Assembly (NCBI RefSeq): GCF_036327775.1
Contig: NZ_CP109598.1
Location: 7,111,501 to 7,175,500 of the forward strand
DNA length: 64,000 nucleotides
Origin: Streptomyces sp. NBC_01498
Lineage (GTDB): Bacteria; Actinomycetota; Actinomycetes; Streptomycetales; Streptomycetaceae
Direction: 5' to 3'
Shown here: positions 16,804 through 24,757 of the stretch, piece by piece
Position numbering within the stretch: position 1 is the first letter of the stretch
Layout of the letters: every line of letters begins with the position of its first letter
The notes under the pieces: generated by a model
Database searches by the model: none
The model's input: the letters and a program-made list of their open reading frames with translations, nothing else
What the model was told of the DNA's origin: nothing
Made by a program: the position numbers and the translations under genes

Positions 16804-18072
16804 GTGACGAAACCGCCGGTGCCCGTCCCCCGTCCCGCTCCCGTACCCCCGACTCCCGTACGTCCGACTCAGGTACGTCCGACTCAGGTGCGGCGCGCGG
16901 ACATCCCGCCGAGCACCGACCCGCCGCGACGCGCCCCGGGCACGAGGACCGTACTGACCGCCGTCCTCGACCACGGCCCCGTCGCGCGCAGCACCGTCGC
17001 CCGGCTCACCGGTCTGTCGCCCGCGTCCGTCACCGGGCACACCGCCCGGCTCCTCGCCGAGGGACTGCTCCGGGAGAGCCCGGAGACCGCCGGGCCGCGC
17101 GGGCTCGGCCGCCCGCACATCCCCGTCGACATCGACACCGGCCGTCATCTGGTGGCGGGCGCGCACATCGCCGTCACCCACTCGACGCTCTCCCTGATGG
17201 ATCTGCGCGGCCGGATCGTCGCCGAGGACCGCCGGCCGCACCCGGACGGCCGTCCGCGGCCCGGCCAGGTGCTGGACTCCCTCGCCGGCCGGCTGCCCCG
17301 GCTTCTCGCCGCCCACTCCGGCGGCCGGTCCGTGCTGGCCCTCGGCGTGGCGACCGGTCACCGGGTCGACCCCGCCACCGGGACGATCCTGCTCCATCCG
17401 CACCTGGGCTGGCGGGACGTCGCCGTACGGGACCACCTCGCCGCCGCGACCGGGCTGCCCGTCCATGTGGACAGCCACGCACGGGCGTTGGCGCGCGCCG
17501 AGCAACTGCTCGGCCGGGCGTCGGCACACGGGAGCGCGGTACTGCTGTTCGTCGGAGCGGTGGTGGACGCCGCGTTCGCCACCGCCGGAGAGGTGCACGC
17601 GGGCCCCCGGAACGGCGCGGGAAGCGTCGCGCACCTGCCGGTGGGCGGTGACGGCGGCCTCGCGTCGGAGGTCTCCGAACAGGCCATGGTGCGACTCGCG
17701 GCCGAACAGGGCTTCCCCGTCCCCTCCTTCACCGTGCTGCTGGAACACGCGCTGGCCGGGGAGCCCCGTGCGCTGGAGCTGTTCCGCCGCAGGGCCAGGG
17801 TGATCGGCCGGGCCGTGGCACTGCTGCTGGACATGTTCGACCCCGAGGTGCTGGTGGTGGTGGAACCGGGTACGGGGCTCCTGCCGCACTGCCTGGCCGA
17901 CCTGCGGGCGGAGGTGGCGGCCCGCTCCCTGGTGTGCGACGACCCCGAACAAGCCGTGGTGGCAAGCAGTTTCACCGGCCGTGTGCTGTCCACGGCGGGC
18001 GCGGCGGTGGCGCTCGGGGCCCTGTACGCGGATCCGCTCGGGTCCCTGCCGGCACCGGCGGCCGTCTCATGA
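16804..18072 (+). CDS. ROK-family transcriptional regulator
   Basis: About 422 residues from the GTG at 16804, which has GGAAG seven bases upstream. The first 40 residues are Pro/Arg-rich with PVRPT-type repeats. A winged-helix MarR-like domain follows (VLDHGPVARSTVARLTGLSPASVTGHTARLLAEGLL). The rest is the ROK fold, with LALGVATGHRVDPATGTI and the sugar-kinase-like ATPase relic GNGAG-type GPRNGAGSVAHLPVG. The usual zinc-binding cysteine cluster CxCGxxGC of ROK proteins is absent. The cysteine leader peptide directly upstream suggests sulfur-responsive expression, which is unusual for a regulator family normally linked to sugars. A TGA at 18072 ends it 68 bases before the next promoter. Confidence 0.85.
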   Translation: MTKPPVPVPRPAPVPPTPVRPTQVRPTQVRRADIPPSTDPPRRAPGTRTVLTAVLDHGPVARSTVARLTGLSPASVTGHTARLLAEGLLRESPETAGPRGLGRPHIPVDIDTGRHLVAGAHIAVTHSTLSLMDLRGRIVAEDRRPHPDGRPRPGQVLDSLAGRLPRLLAAHSGGRSVLALGVATGHRVDPATGTILLHPHLGWRDVAVRDHLAAATGLPVHVDSHARALARAEQLLGRASAHGSAVLLFVGAVVDAAFATAGEVHAGPRNGAGSVAHLPVGGDGGLASEVSEQAMVRLAAEQGFPVPSFTVLLEHALAGEPRALELFRRRARVIGRAVALLLDMFDPEVLVVVEPGTGLLPHCLADLRAEVAARSLVCDDPEQAVVASSFTGRVLSTAGAAVALGALYADPLGSLPAPAAVS

Positions 18073-18139
18073 GCCGTCACGAGACGTCCTGCCCCTCGCG
18101 GACCTCGGAACAACCCGATTAATTCAGGAAGTTGCATTG

Positions 18140-18169
18140 TTGACCGGCTCCGAAGCCACACCGGACAAT
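18140..18169 (+). promoter_or_regulatory. Promoter of the second cysteine leader peptide
   Basis: -35 TTGACC (18140-18145), 18-base spacer, -10 GACAAT (18164-18169), then six bases to the leader ATG. The -35, spacing and leaderless geometry match the promoter at 16600-16629. Confidence 0.65.
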
Positions 18170-18175
18170 GAATTC

Positions 18176-18232
18176 ATGACCCTTCGGCAGCGGAATCCGC
18201 GGTACGTGCCCTGCCCCTGTTGTCGCGCCTGA
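18176..18232 (+). CDS. Cys-rich leader peptide upstream of flavin reductase
   Basis: An 18-residue frame, MTLRQRNPRYVPCPCCRA, with three cysteines in the last six residues and no ribosome site. It starts six bases after a -10 box, so it should be read from a leaderless transcript. It is not in the HIDLxR subgroup seen at 16637, but its place, promoter and Cys cluster fit a cysteine-sensing leader ahead of the sulfur genes that follow. That role is inference. Confidence 0.6.
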   Translation: MTLRQRNPRYVPCPCCRA

Positions 18233-18289
18233 ACTCTCCTCGCGCCACGGTCCACCTCACCTCACCTGACCTCGCCTCACACCGGCGGT

Positions 18290-18376
18290 CGCGCCCGGCC
18301 TTTTTCCGGGTGCGCCCCTGCCCGCGTGATTGCCGCTGTTCCCGCGGCGAGTTCCCGTACCGGGTTCCCGCGGCGA
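18290..18376 (+). other. Structured leader between Cys peptide and flavin reductase
   Basis: The 224 bases between the leader peptide and flavin reductase hold no gene. A 9-bp stem (18290-18298 / 18306-18314, one G-T pair) presents a loop with five T residues, rare in this genome. Downstream, GTTCCCGCGGCGA occurs twice (18338-18350 and 18364-18376), with a third partial copy between, giving alternative pairings with CCGC-rich segments. The layout fits an attenuator, but no classical stem plus T-run terminator is evident. Confidence 0.4.
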
Positions 18377-18456
18377 ATCGCCAGGGTCCCAGCGTGCCGT
18401 CAGCTGCCTCGTCCTGCCCTTTCCGCCGCTCTCCGACTCTCTTTCCGGGGGAGAAA

Positions 18457-18963
18457 ATGACTGTCACCGTTCCTTCGCGTTCCCTCGCTCCGGGTATTTC
18501 CCCGGAGCTGTTCCGAAACGCCTTCCGCCGATATCCGGCGGGCGTGGTCGTGATCACCGCCGACGCCGGCCGGGGTCCGGCCGGATTCACCGCCACCTCC
18601 CTCACCTCGCTCTCGCTCTCCCCGCCGCTCGTGTCGTTCGGGATCTCCGTCACCGGCTCGTCGTGGCCGACCGTCGAGCGCGCCTCCTCGGCCGTCGTCA
18701 ACTTCGTCGCCGCCGAACAGGAGCCACTGGCAAGGACGTTCGCGACGAGCGGCGTCGACCGGTTCGCCGCGCCGACGCCCTGGCACCGCCTGCCGGGCGG
18801 GGAGCCCGTGCTGGACGGCGTGGCCGGCTGGCTGCGGCTGAGCATCCAGCAGATCGTGCCCGCCGGTGATCACCGGATCGTCGTCGGCCGGGTCGAGGAG
18901 GCGGAGTACCACGTGACCCGGCGCCCGCTGCTCTTCCACGACGGCCGTTATCTGCCGCTCTGA
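18457..18963 (+). CDS. FMN reductase (flavin reductase family, HpaC/DszD-like)
   Basis: A 168-residue split-barrel flavin reductase that would supply reduced FMN to a partner monooxygenase. Family marks are FRRYPAGVVVITADAG, GFTATSLTSLSLSPPLVSFG, SFGISVTGSSWPTV, NFVAAEQEPLARTFA and the C-terminal RPLLFHDGRYLPL. The ATG at 18457 follows GGGGGAGA; longer upstream readings are not family-like. The next gene, 91 bases on, encodes an FMN-dependent monooxygenase, the expected two-component partner. Confidence 0.92.
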   Translation: MTVTVPSRSLAPGISPELFRNAFRRYPAGVVVITADAGRGPAGFTATSLTSLSLSPPLVSFGISVTGSSWPTVERASSAVVNFVAAEQEPLARTFATSGVDRFAAPTPWHRLPGGEPVLDGVAGWLRLSIQQIVPAGDHRIVVGRVEEAEYHVTRRPLLFHDGRYLPL

Positions 18964-19054
18964 TCACCCGCTCCGCCGGACGCCAAACCCGTCCCCGCCT
19001 GACGTCGAACCCGTACCCCCGGACTCGCCCCGCCCACCCCAGGAGAAGCCACCC

Positions 19055-20407
19055 ATGCCACGCGAGCGCACCCCCCTGCACCTCAACGCCTTCCTGATGA
19101 CCTCCGGCCACCACGAGGCCGCCTGGCGTCTCCCGGAGAGCCCCGCCGACGGCACGGACGTCGAGCACTACAAGAACCTGGCCCGCATCGCCGAGCGCGG
19201 CAGACTCGACTCCCTCTTCCTCGCCGACGGCCCCGTCCTGCACGGCGACCCCGGACGCCGGCCCGCCAGCATCCTGGAACCCACCGTGCTGCTCACCGCC
19301 CTGGCCGGCGCCACCAGCAGGATCGGGCTCATCGCCACCGCCTCCACCAGCTACAACGAGCCGTACAACCTCGCCCGCCGGTTCGCCTCCCTCGACCATG
19401 TCTCGGGCGGTCGCGCCGGCTGGAACATCGTCACGACGGCGGGCGCCGACGCCGCCCGCAACTTCGGGCTGGACGACACCCCCTCGCACCGTGAGCGCTA
19501 TCTGCGGGCGGCCGAATTCCTCGACGTGGCCACCAAGTTGTGGGACAGCTGGGCCGACGACGCCGTGGTGGCCGACAAGGAACGCGGGGTGTACGCGCGC
19601 GCCGAACGGGTCCGCCGCATCGACCACCGGGGCCCCCACTTCCGGGTCGACGGTCCGCTGAACGTACGGCGCTCCCCGCAGGGCCACCCCCTCCTCGTCC
19701 AGGCCGGGTCCAGCGAGGACGGCAAGGACTTCGCGGCGCGCTACGCCGAGGCGGTGTTCACCGCGCAACAGACCCTGGAGGAGGGCGTGTTCTTCTACCA
19801 GGACGTCAAACGGCGTGCCGCGGCCCTCGGGCGGGACCCGTCGGGCATCAAGATCCTGCCGGGGATCGTGCCGGTCATCGGTGCCACGGAGGCCGAAGCA
19901 CGGGAACTGGACGCCGAGTTGGAGCGGCACATCGTCCCCGAGTACGGCCGGCGCCAGCTGGCCCGCCTGCTCGGTGTCCCCGACGAGCGGCTGGTGCTCG
20001 ACGAGGAACTGCCCGGCGACCTTCCCACCGAGGACGAGATCGAAGGCGCCAAGAGCCGTTTCACCCTGGTCGTGGAGCTGGGCAGACGGGAGCGTCTGAC
20101 GGTGCGTCAACTGATCGGCAGGCTCGGCGGAGGACGGGGCCACCGCACCTTCGCCGGGACCGCGGAGCAGGTCGCCGACACCATCGAGCACTGGTACGAC
20201 AGCGGCGCGGCCGACGGCTTCAACATCATGCCGGCGCTGCTGCCCTCCGGCCTGGAGGTCTTCGTGGACCGGGTCGTCCCGCTCCTCCAGGAACGCGGCC
20301 TGTTCCGCACCGAGTACACCGGCACCACGCTGCGCGAGCACTACGGTCTGCCGCGCCCGGCCAACCGGCTGTTCGACACGGTGGACAGGGCCGCCGCACC
20401 CGTGTGA
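19055..20407 (+). CDS. FMN-dependent monooxygenase, NtaA/SnaA/DszA family
   Basis: A 450-residue luciferase-like TIM-barrel monooxygenase. LHLNAFLMTSGHHEAAWRLP at the N-terminus, LFLADGPVL, SYNEPYNLARRFASLDHVS, GRAGWNIVTT and VQAGSSEDGKDFAARYAEAVF are characteristic of the NtaA/SnaA/DszA/DmoA clade, which uses FMNH2 and oxygen to attack C-S, C-N or ring carbons. With the flavin reductase before it and an SfnB/DszC-like protein after it, oxidative release of sulfur from an organic sulfur source (dimethyl sulfide, sulfone or thioether) is the best guess. An AGGAGA ribosome site precedes the ATG. Confidence 0.9.
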   Translation: MPRERTPLHLNAFLMTSGHHEAAWRLPESPADGTDVEHYKNLARIAERGRLDSLFLADGPVLHGDPGRRPASILEPTVLLTALAGATSRIGLIATASTSYNEPYNLARRFASLDHVSGGRAGWNIVTTAGADAARNFGLDDTPSHRERYLRAAEFLDVATKLWDSWADDAVVADKERGVYARAERVRRIDHRGPHFRVDGPLNVRRSPQGHPLLVQAGSSEDGKDFAARYAEAVFTAQQTLEEGVFFYQDVKRRAAALGRDPSGIKILPGIVPVIGATEAEARELDAELERHIVPEYGRRQLARLLGVPDERLVLDEELPGDLPTEDEIEGAKSRFTLVVELGRRERLTVRQLIGRLGGGRGHRTFAGTAEQVADTIEHWYDSGAADGFNIMPALLPSGLEVFVDRVVPLLQERGLFRTEYTGTTLREHYGLPRPANRLFDTVDRAAAPV

Positions 20408-20502
20408 CGGCCGTGCGGCGGGACCGGGCGGACACCGTGCGGCGGGAGCGGACCGGCGGTGGGGCCGGGACCGGGGCGGAGCCCGTACGCGATACTGCGC
20501 GC

Positions 20503-20961
20503 ATGCGCATTTCAGCCAGGGCGGACTATGCGGTACGAGCCGCGCTGGAGCTCACGACGTCCCGGGACCAGGCGCCCGTCAAGGCGGAGGCCATCGCCGC
20601 GGCCCAGGACATCCCGCACAAGTTCCTGGAAGGCATCCTCAACGACATGCGGCGCGGCGGTCTCGTGCTGAGCCGGCGCGGCGGCAACGGCGGATACCGG
20701 CTCGCCCGGCCCGCCGCCGCCATCACCGTCGCCGATGTCATCCGCGCGGTGGACGGACCCCTCGTCTCGGTACGAGGGGTCCGTCCGCCGGAGCTGTCCT
20801 ACACCGGCCCCGCCGAGTCGCTGCTCCCGCTGTGGATCGCGGTACGGGCGAACGTCCGCCAGATCCTGGACGTGGTGACCCTGGCCGACATCGCCTCGGC
20901 CGGGCTTCCGGCGGACGTGTCCGCGCTGGCGGCGGACCCCGAGGCGTGGACAAACCCCTGA
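20503..20961 (+). CDS. Rrf2-family transcriptional regulator without Fe-S cysteines
   Basis: 152 residues starting MRISARADYAVRAALEL, the standard Rrf2 N-terminus. The winged helix is clear (AIAAAQDIPHKFLEGILNDM, wing SRRGGNGGYRLARP). The segment where IscR/NsrR carry three cysteines (VRGVRPPELSYTGPAESLLP) has none, so it should not hold a cluster and more resembles the cysteine-metabolism branch (CymR). Lying inside the sulfur gene series, it is a likely local regulator; an imperfect palindrome at 21076-21096 in front of the next gene is a possible target. A GATACT box seven bases before the ATG hints at a leaderless start. Confidence 0.9.
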   Translation: MRISARADYAVRAALELTTSRDQAPVKAEAIAAAQDIPHKFLEGILNDMRRGGLVLSRRGGNGGYRLARPAAAITVADVIRAVDGPLVSVRGVRPPELSYTGPAESLLPLWIAVRANVRQILDVVTLADIASAGLPADVSALAADPEAWTNP

Positions 20962-21075
20962 CCCGGGGCCGGAGTTCATGTCCGACCCGGCGCGGGTCCC
21001 CGTCCCGTCCGCCAAGCGGAACGCGGGTCCACCATATGAACACGTACTTGGGGTGGCGGTGACTCCGTGCCAGTA

Positions 21076-21096
21076 TTCCTACTAATCCAGTGGGAA
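21076..21096. promoter_or_regulatory. Imperfect inverted repeat at the start of the SfnB/DszC-like gene
   Basis: TTCCTAC (21076-21082), seven bases, GTGGGAA (21090-21096): six of seven positions pair. It overlaps the GTG at 21090 and an ACTAAT -10-like box, so a bound repressor would block both. The Rrf2 protein encoded just upstream is the natural candidate; untested. Confidence 0.45.
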
Positions 21097-22520
21097 AACC
21101 GGGGATGGTGGAGGTGTCCGGCACCGTGCCGACGAAACCCGTGGTCCGAACCGGCGTCCCGCGCGGGCCCGCCGTGCCCGACGACGCGATGTGGCGGCGC
21201 GTCACCCGGGAGGTGGCCGACGATCTCGCGGCCGACGCGATCGCCCGCGACCGGGCGGGGAAGCCGCCGTACGACGAGGTGGCCCGGCTGCGCGAAGCCG
21301 GTCTGCCCGCGCTGCTGACCCCACCCGCACCCCCCGTCCGGGGCGCGGCCGAGACCGGTCCCGACGCGGATCACGACCCGGCGGAGGCCGGCCACGGCCC
21401 GGACATCGACCCGGACCACGACCCGGTCGGCCGCCGAGGCCACCGAGGCCACGACCGGCAGGGCGGGCAGGGCGGCGCCGACTGGCGCACCGCCACCGCC
21501 GTGATCCGCGAGATCGCGGCGGCGGACGGCTCCATCGGCGAACTCGTCGCCCGGCACTACGTGCTGTCCTGGAGCGCCCGCCTCTTCGGCGCCCCCGACG
21601 CCACGCCGCACGGTCACGACCCCCACCCCCTCACCCCCGGCCCGCTGCTCGGCGGCTCCACCGACCTCCCCGACCCGGAGGGCGGTCCCGGCCCCGTCCT
21701 CTCCCCGTCCGGCTCCGGCTTCCTGCTCAACGGCCGCAGATCCTTCGCCGCCGGGGTCACCGTCGCCGACCGGCTCGTCGTCGGCGCGACCTCCTCCCGC
21801 ACCGGCGAGTCGCTGATCGCCCTGGTCGACCCGGCCCACCCCGGCGTCCTCGCCGCCACCGACGGGGACCGGCTCGGCCAGCGGCTCACCGGCGCCGGCA
21901 CCGTCGACTTCGACAAGGTGCCGGTGCCCGCCGGCCGCATCCTCGGCACCCTGCCGGGCGACGAGCACGCCGTCCCCGCGTTCACCGCGCTCGCCCCGCT
22001 CGCCCTGCGGCTCGTCCTCAGCCATGTCGCGCTCGGCATCGCCGAAGGCGCGCTCGCCGAGGCCCGCGACGTCAGCCGGGCGGTACGGCCCGCGCTCCGG
22101 GCCGCCTCGCCCGACGCCCCGGGCTACGCCGTACGGCCCAGTGGCGACCCGTATCTCCTCCTCGCCTACGGGGAGTTGGCGACCGCCGCGCACACCTCCG
22201 CCGCCGTGGTCGAACGCGCGACGGACGCCCTGGAGCGGGGACTCGGCACCGGGCGGGACATCGGCATGGACGAGCGCGCCGAGATCGCCGTCCTGGTCGC
22301 CGCGGCCGAGGCCGTCACCAGCCGGTCGGCCGTCGACATCACCACCCGCGTCCTCGAACTCACCCAGACCCCGACCGTGTCGGACGGTGGCGCCGCCCTG
22401 GACCGGTTCTGGCGCAACGCCCGCGCGCTGACGGCGCAGAGCTCACCCACCCACCGGCTCCGCGACATCGGCGACCACTACCTCAACGGCACCCACCCGC
22501 CGTTCGGCGCCCGCTTCTGA
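21090..22520 (+). CDS. Acyl-CoA-dehydrogenase-fold monooxygenase, SfnB/DszC-like
   Basis: A 476-residue flavoprotein of the acyl-CoA dehydrogenase fold. The pattern YDEVARLREAGLPALL, IREIAAADGSIGELVARHYV, DRLGQRLTGAGTVDFDKVPVPAGRIL and the C-terminal DRFWRNARALTAQSSPTHRLRDIGDHYL matches the SfnB/DszC branch of flavin monooxygenases used on sulfones and thiophenes, not a CoA enzyme. Residues about 80-130 are a His/Asp/Gly-rich low-complexity insert unlike family members. The start is uncertain: GTG 21090, ATG 21105 or GTG 21108. It closes the sulfur series. Confidence 0.86.
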   Translation: MGKPGMVEVSGTVPTKPVVRTGVPRGPAVPDDAMWRRVTREVADDLAADAIARDRAGKPPYDEVARLREAGLPALLTPPAPPVRGAAETGPDADHDPAEAGHGPDIDPDHDPVGRRGHRGHDRQGGQGGADWRTATAVIREIAAADGSIGELVARHYVLSWSARLFGAPDATPHGHDPHPLTPGPLLGGSTDLPDPEGGPGPVLSPSGSGFLLNGRRSFAAGVTVADRLVVGATSSRTGESLIALVDPAHPGVLAATDGDRLGQRLTGAGTVDFDKVPVPAGRILGTLPGDEHAVPAFTALAPLALRLVLSHVALGIAEGALAEARDVSRAVRPALRAASPDAPGYAVRPSGDPYLLLAYGELATAAHTSAAVVERATDALERGLGTGRDIGMDERAEIAVLVAAAEAVTSRSAVDITTRVLELTQTPTVSDGGAALDRFWRNARALTAQSSPTHRLRDIGDHYLNGTHPPFGARF

Positions 22521-22727
22521 CCCTCGCGGACGGGGCCGGGCGGGCAGGGCGGGGTGGCGTCCCGGCTCCGCGCCCACCGATGGGGCAATCCGGCCGCCGC
22601 GCGGCGCGATGGGGTCGGATGGCGGGCGTCATCGACGGCCGCCCCTCGTCCGCCGTCGCGTCCCCCGGCCCGGGTGGGCCGGGCCCGCGTGCGGGGCCGG
22701 ACGGGGCCATCCCCGCAGGAGCCACCC

Positions 22728-23684
22728 TTGAAGCTCGGTCATGTCGCCGCCGCACTCGCCGGATCCCTGGTGCTCGCCGTCACGGCTGCGGTGCCCTCGT
22801 CCTCCTCCCCCCTGTCCCCGTCCGTGCCCGGAGGCTCCGCCCCCGGCACGACGGCCGCCCCGCCGCACACCGGACTGGCGCGGTTCGCCGAGGCGTTCGC
22901 CCGGTCGCAGGCGGCCCCCGAGGCGGCGCCGCCCGGTGCCAACGACTGGACCTGCCGGCCGAGCGCCGCGCATCCCCGCCCGGTCGTGCTGATCCACGGC
23001 ACCTGGGCGAACGCGCACGCCAACTGGTCGGGGCTGTCGCCCGTCCTGGAGAAGGCCGGTCACTGCGTCTTCGCCCTCAACTTCGGGGCCCCCGACGGCG
23101 ATGTGTTCAAGGGCCGGGGCCACATCCCCGAGTCCGCGAAGGAGGTCGCCGCCTTCGTCGACGAGGTGCTGGACGCCACCGGCGCCGCGCGGGTCGACCT
23201 GGTCGGGCACTCCCAGGGCGGCGGCCTGCTGCCGCGCTGGTACCTGAAGTTCGAAGGAGGCGCGGCGAAGACGCACCGGCTGGTCGGCATCGCGCCGAGC
23301 AACCACGGCACGACGGCGTACGGCATGGCGTCGCTCGCCAAGTCGCTGCGCGTACTGGACACCGCCGCACAGATGGCCGGCCGGGCCGCGAAGGACCAGA
23401 CGATCGGCTCCGACGTCAACGCGCGGCTGGACGCCGACGGCGACACCGTGCCCGGCGTGCGTCACACGACCGTCGTCACCCGCACCGACGAGGTGGTCAC
23501 CCCCTACCGCCAGCAGTACCTCGTGCCGGGGCCGGACGCGCCCGTGGAGAACATCACCCTCCAGGACCACTGCCCGGCCGACCTGAGCGCGCACCTGGGA
23601 ATCGCGTACAGCCCGGTCGTGTACCGCCTGGTGCTCAACGCCCTCGATCCGGCGCACGCCCGCCCGGTCGGCTGCTTCGGCTGA
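22728..23684 (+). CDS. Secreted lipase/esterase (class 2 triacylglycerol lipase)
   Basis: 318 residues from a TTG start at 22728, preceded by GCAGGAG. Residues 1-26 are a Sec signal (MKLGHVAAALAGSLVLAVTAA). The alpha/beta hydrolase fold follows: the oxyanion strand PVVLIHGTWANAHANWSG, the nucleophile elbow VGHSQGGGLLPRWYL (catalytic Ser), the aspartate region and the histidine probably in ITLQDHCPADLSAHLG. Two cysteine pairs (NDWTCRPS, GHCVFAL, DHCPAD, GCFG) suggest disulfides, as expected outside the cell. Substrate preference is unknown. Confidence 0.9.
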   Translation: MKLGHVAAALAGSLVLAVTAAVPSSSSPLSPSVPGGSAPGTTAAPPHTGLARFAEAFARSQAAPEAAPPGANDWTCRPSAAHPRPVVLIHGTWANAHANWSGLSPVLEKAGHCVFALNFGAPDGDVFKGRGHIPESAKEVAAFVDEVLDATGAARVDLVGHSQGGGLLPRWYLKFEGGAAKTHRLVGIAPSNHGTTAYGMASLAKSLRVLDTAAQMAGRAAKDQTIGSDVNARLDADGDTVPGVRHTTVVTRTDEVVTPYRQQYLVPGPDAPVENITLQDHCPADLSAHLGIAYSPVVYRLVLNALDPAHARPVGCFG

Positions 23685-23802
23685 CCGCGCCCGCCGACCC
23701 GGCCCGCGCGCCGCGGACCTGCCGCAGACCCGATGCGAGTCCGATGGGGCCCGGTGCGGGATCGGCGCGGGATCTGTGCGGGACCGGCGCGGGACCTGGC
23801 AA

Positions 23803-23818
23803 TCGGTCGTACGTTCGA
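23803..23818. promoter_or_regulatory. Possible LexA (SOS) box of alkB
   Basis: TCGGTCGTACGTTCGA: one half-site (GTTCGA) is perfect and the other differs at two bases from the actinobacterial SOS box TCGAAC-N4-GTTCGA. It lies where the -35 should be, ten bases before a TATGCT -10 box. Confidence 0.45.
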
Positions 23819-23839
23819 GTGTGTGGTTATGCTGGGCGG

Positions 23840-24484
23840 ATGACCGCACACGCGCAGGGTTCGCTCTTCGACCAGAGCGATGAGATCCGGCTCGGTCCGC
23901 TCGGCGACGTCCGGCGGACCGTGCTCGGCGACGGCGCGTGGATCGATCTGCTCCCCGGCTGGCTCGGCGGCGCCGACGCGCTGTACGAGCGGCTGGCCTC
24001 CGACGTGCCCTGGCGGGCCGAACGCCGGCAGATGTACGAGCGCGTGGTGGCCGTGCCCCGGCTCCTCGCCTTCTACGGGGAGCGCGCGGACGGTACGGGG
24101 GAGGAACTGCCGCACCCGGTCCTGACCGATGCCCGCGAGGCGCTGAGCGCGTACTACGCGGGCGAGTTGGGCGAGCCGTTCGTCACCGCCGGACTCTGTC
24201 ACTACCGGGACGGTCACGACGGCGTCGCCTGGCACGGCGACCGGATCGGCCGGGGCTCCCACGAGGACACCATGGTGGCGATCCTGTCCGTCGGGGCCCC
24301 GCGCGATCTGGTGCTGCGGCCCCGTGGGGGTCACGGCACCGCCGTCCGCAGACCGCTCGGGCACGGCGACCTCATCGTCATGGGCGGTTCCTGCCAGCGC
24401 ACCTGGGAGCACGCGATCCCCAAGACGGCCCGCGCGGTGGGCGCGCGCATCAGTATCCAGTTCCGGCCACGCGGAGTGCGCTGA
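23840..24484 (+). CDS. alkB: AlkB-type 2-oxoglutarate/Fe(II) DNA-repair dioxygenase
   Basis: A 214-residue AlkB homologue that should reverse 1-methyladenine and 3-methylcytosine lesions by oxidative demethylation. The iron ligands are visible as HxD in GVAWHGDRIG near residue 132 and the distal His in TWEHAIPK near 191; the 2-oxoglutarate arginines are in ARISIQFRPRG. The N-terminal FDQSDEIRLGPLGDVRRTVL and PWRAERRQMYERVVAVPRL segments fit actinobacterial AlkB. A -10 box TATGCT ends six bases before the ATG, suggesting a leaderless mRNA. A near-SOS box sits in the promoter. Confidence 0.92.
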   Translation: MTAHAQGSLFDQSDEIRLGPLGDVRRTVLGDGAWIDLLPGWLGGADALYERLASDVPWRAERRQMYERVVAVPRLLAFYGERADGTGEELPHPVLTDAREALSAYYAGELGEPFVTAGLCHYRDGHDGVAWHGDRIGRGSHEDTMVAILSVGAPRDLVLRPRGGHGTAVRRPLGHGDLIVMGGSCQRTWEHAIPKTARAVGARISIQFRPRGVR

Positions 24485-24702
24485 CCGAGCCACCCGGGGC
24501 CGGGGGAGCCAACTGGGCCGCACGCACCCGAACGCGTACGGTGTCAACGTCCACAGGGTGACGTTTGGCTGAAACATGACCGTCGCACAGATGAACTCCC
24601 GCTGTCTCAGATGTCGTTCGGCCCTGGTGAACGGCGGTGCGGAGGCGGTTGGTTGAGCGTGTCACTGTGCACAAGGCGTCGCGATGTGGTCGTGAACGGT
24701 CA

Positions 24703-24749
24703 CTCTTGGATCATATTTCGCCAAGAGATATTCAAGAGCGAGCCAAGAG
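24703..24749. repeat. YCAAGAG repeat array in the carbonic anhydrase promoter region
   Basis: CCAAGAG at 24721-24727, TCAAGAG at 24732-24738 and CCAAGAG at 24743-24749 are direct repeats exactly 11 bases apart, one helical turn. A reverse copy CTCTTGG at 24703-24709 makes a 7-11-7 inverted repeat with the first. The whole block is far less GC-rich than its surroundings. The 11-base phasing is the geometry of activators of the SARP type, though the word differs from known SARP heptamers. Confidence 0.7.
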
Positions 24750-24757
24750 TTCCTTTG

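Noticed and set aside
23811..23833. PafBC/RecA-independent damage promoter for alkB
   Set aside because: TATGCT fits the -10 but the expected TTGTCRGTG upstream element is absent at the required spacing.
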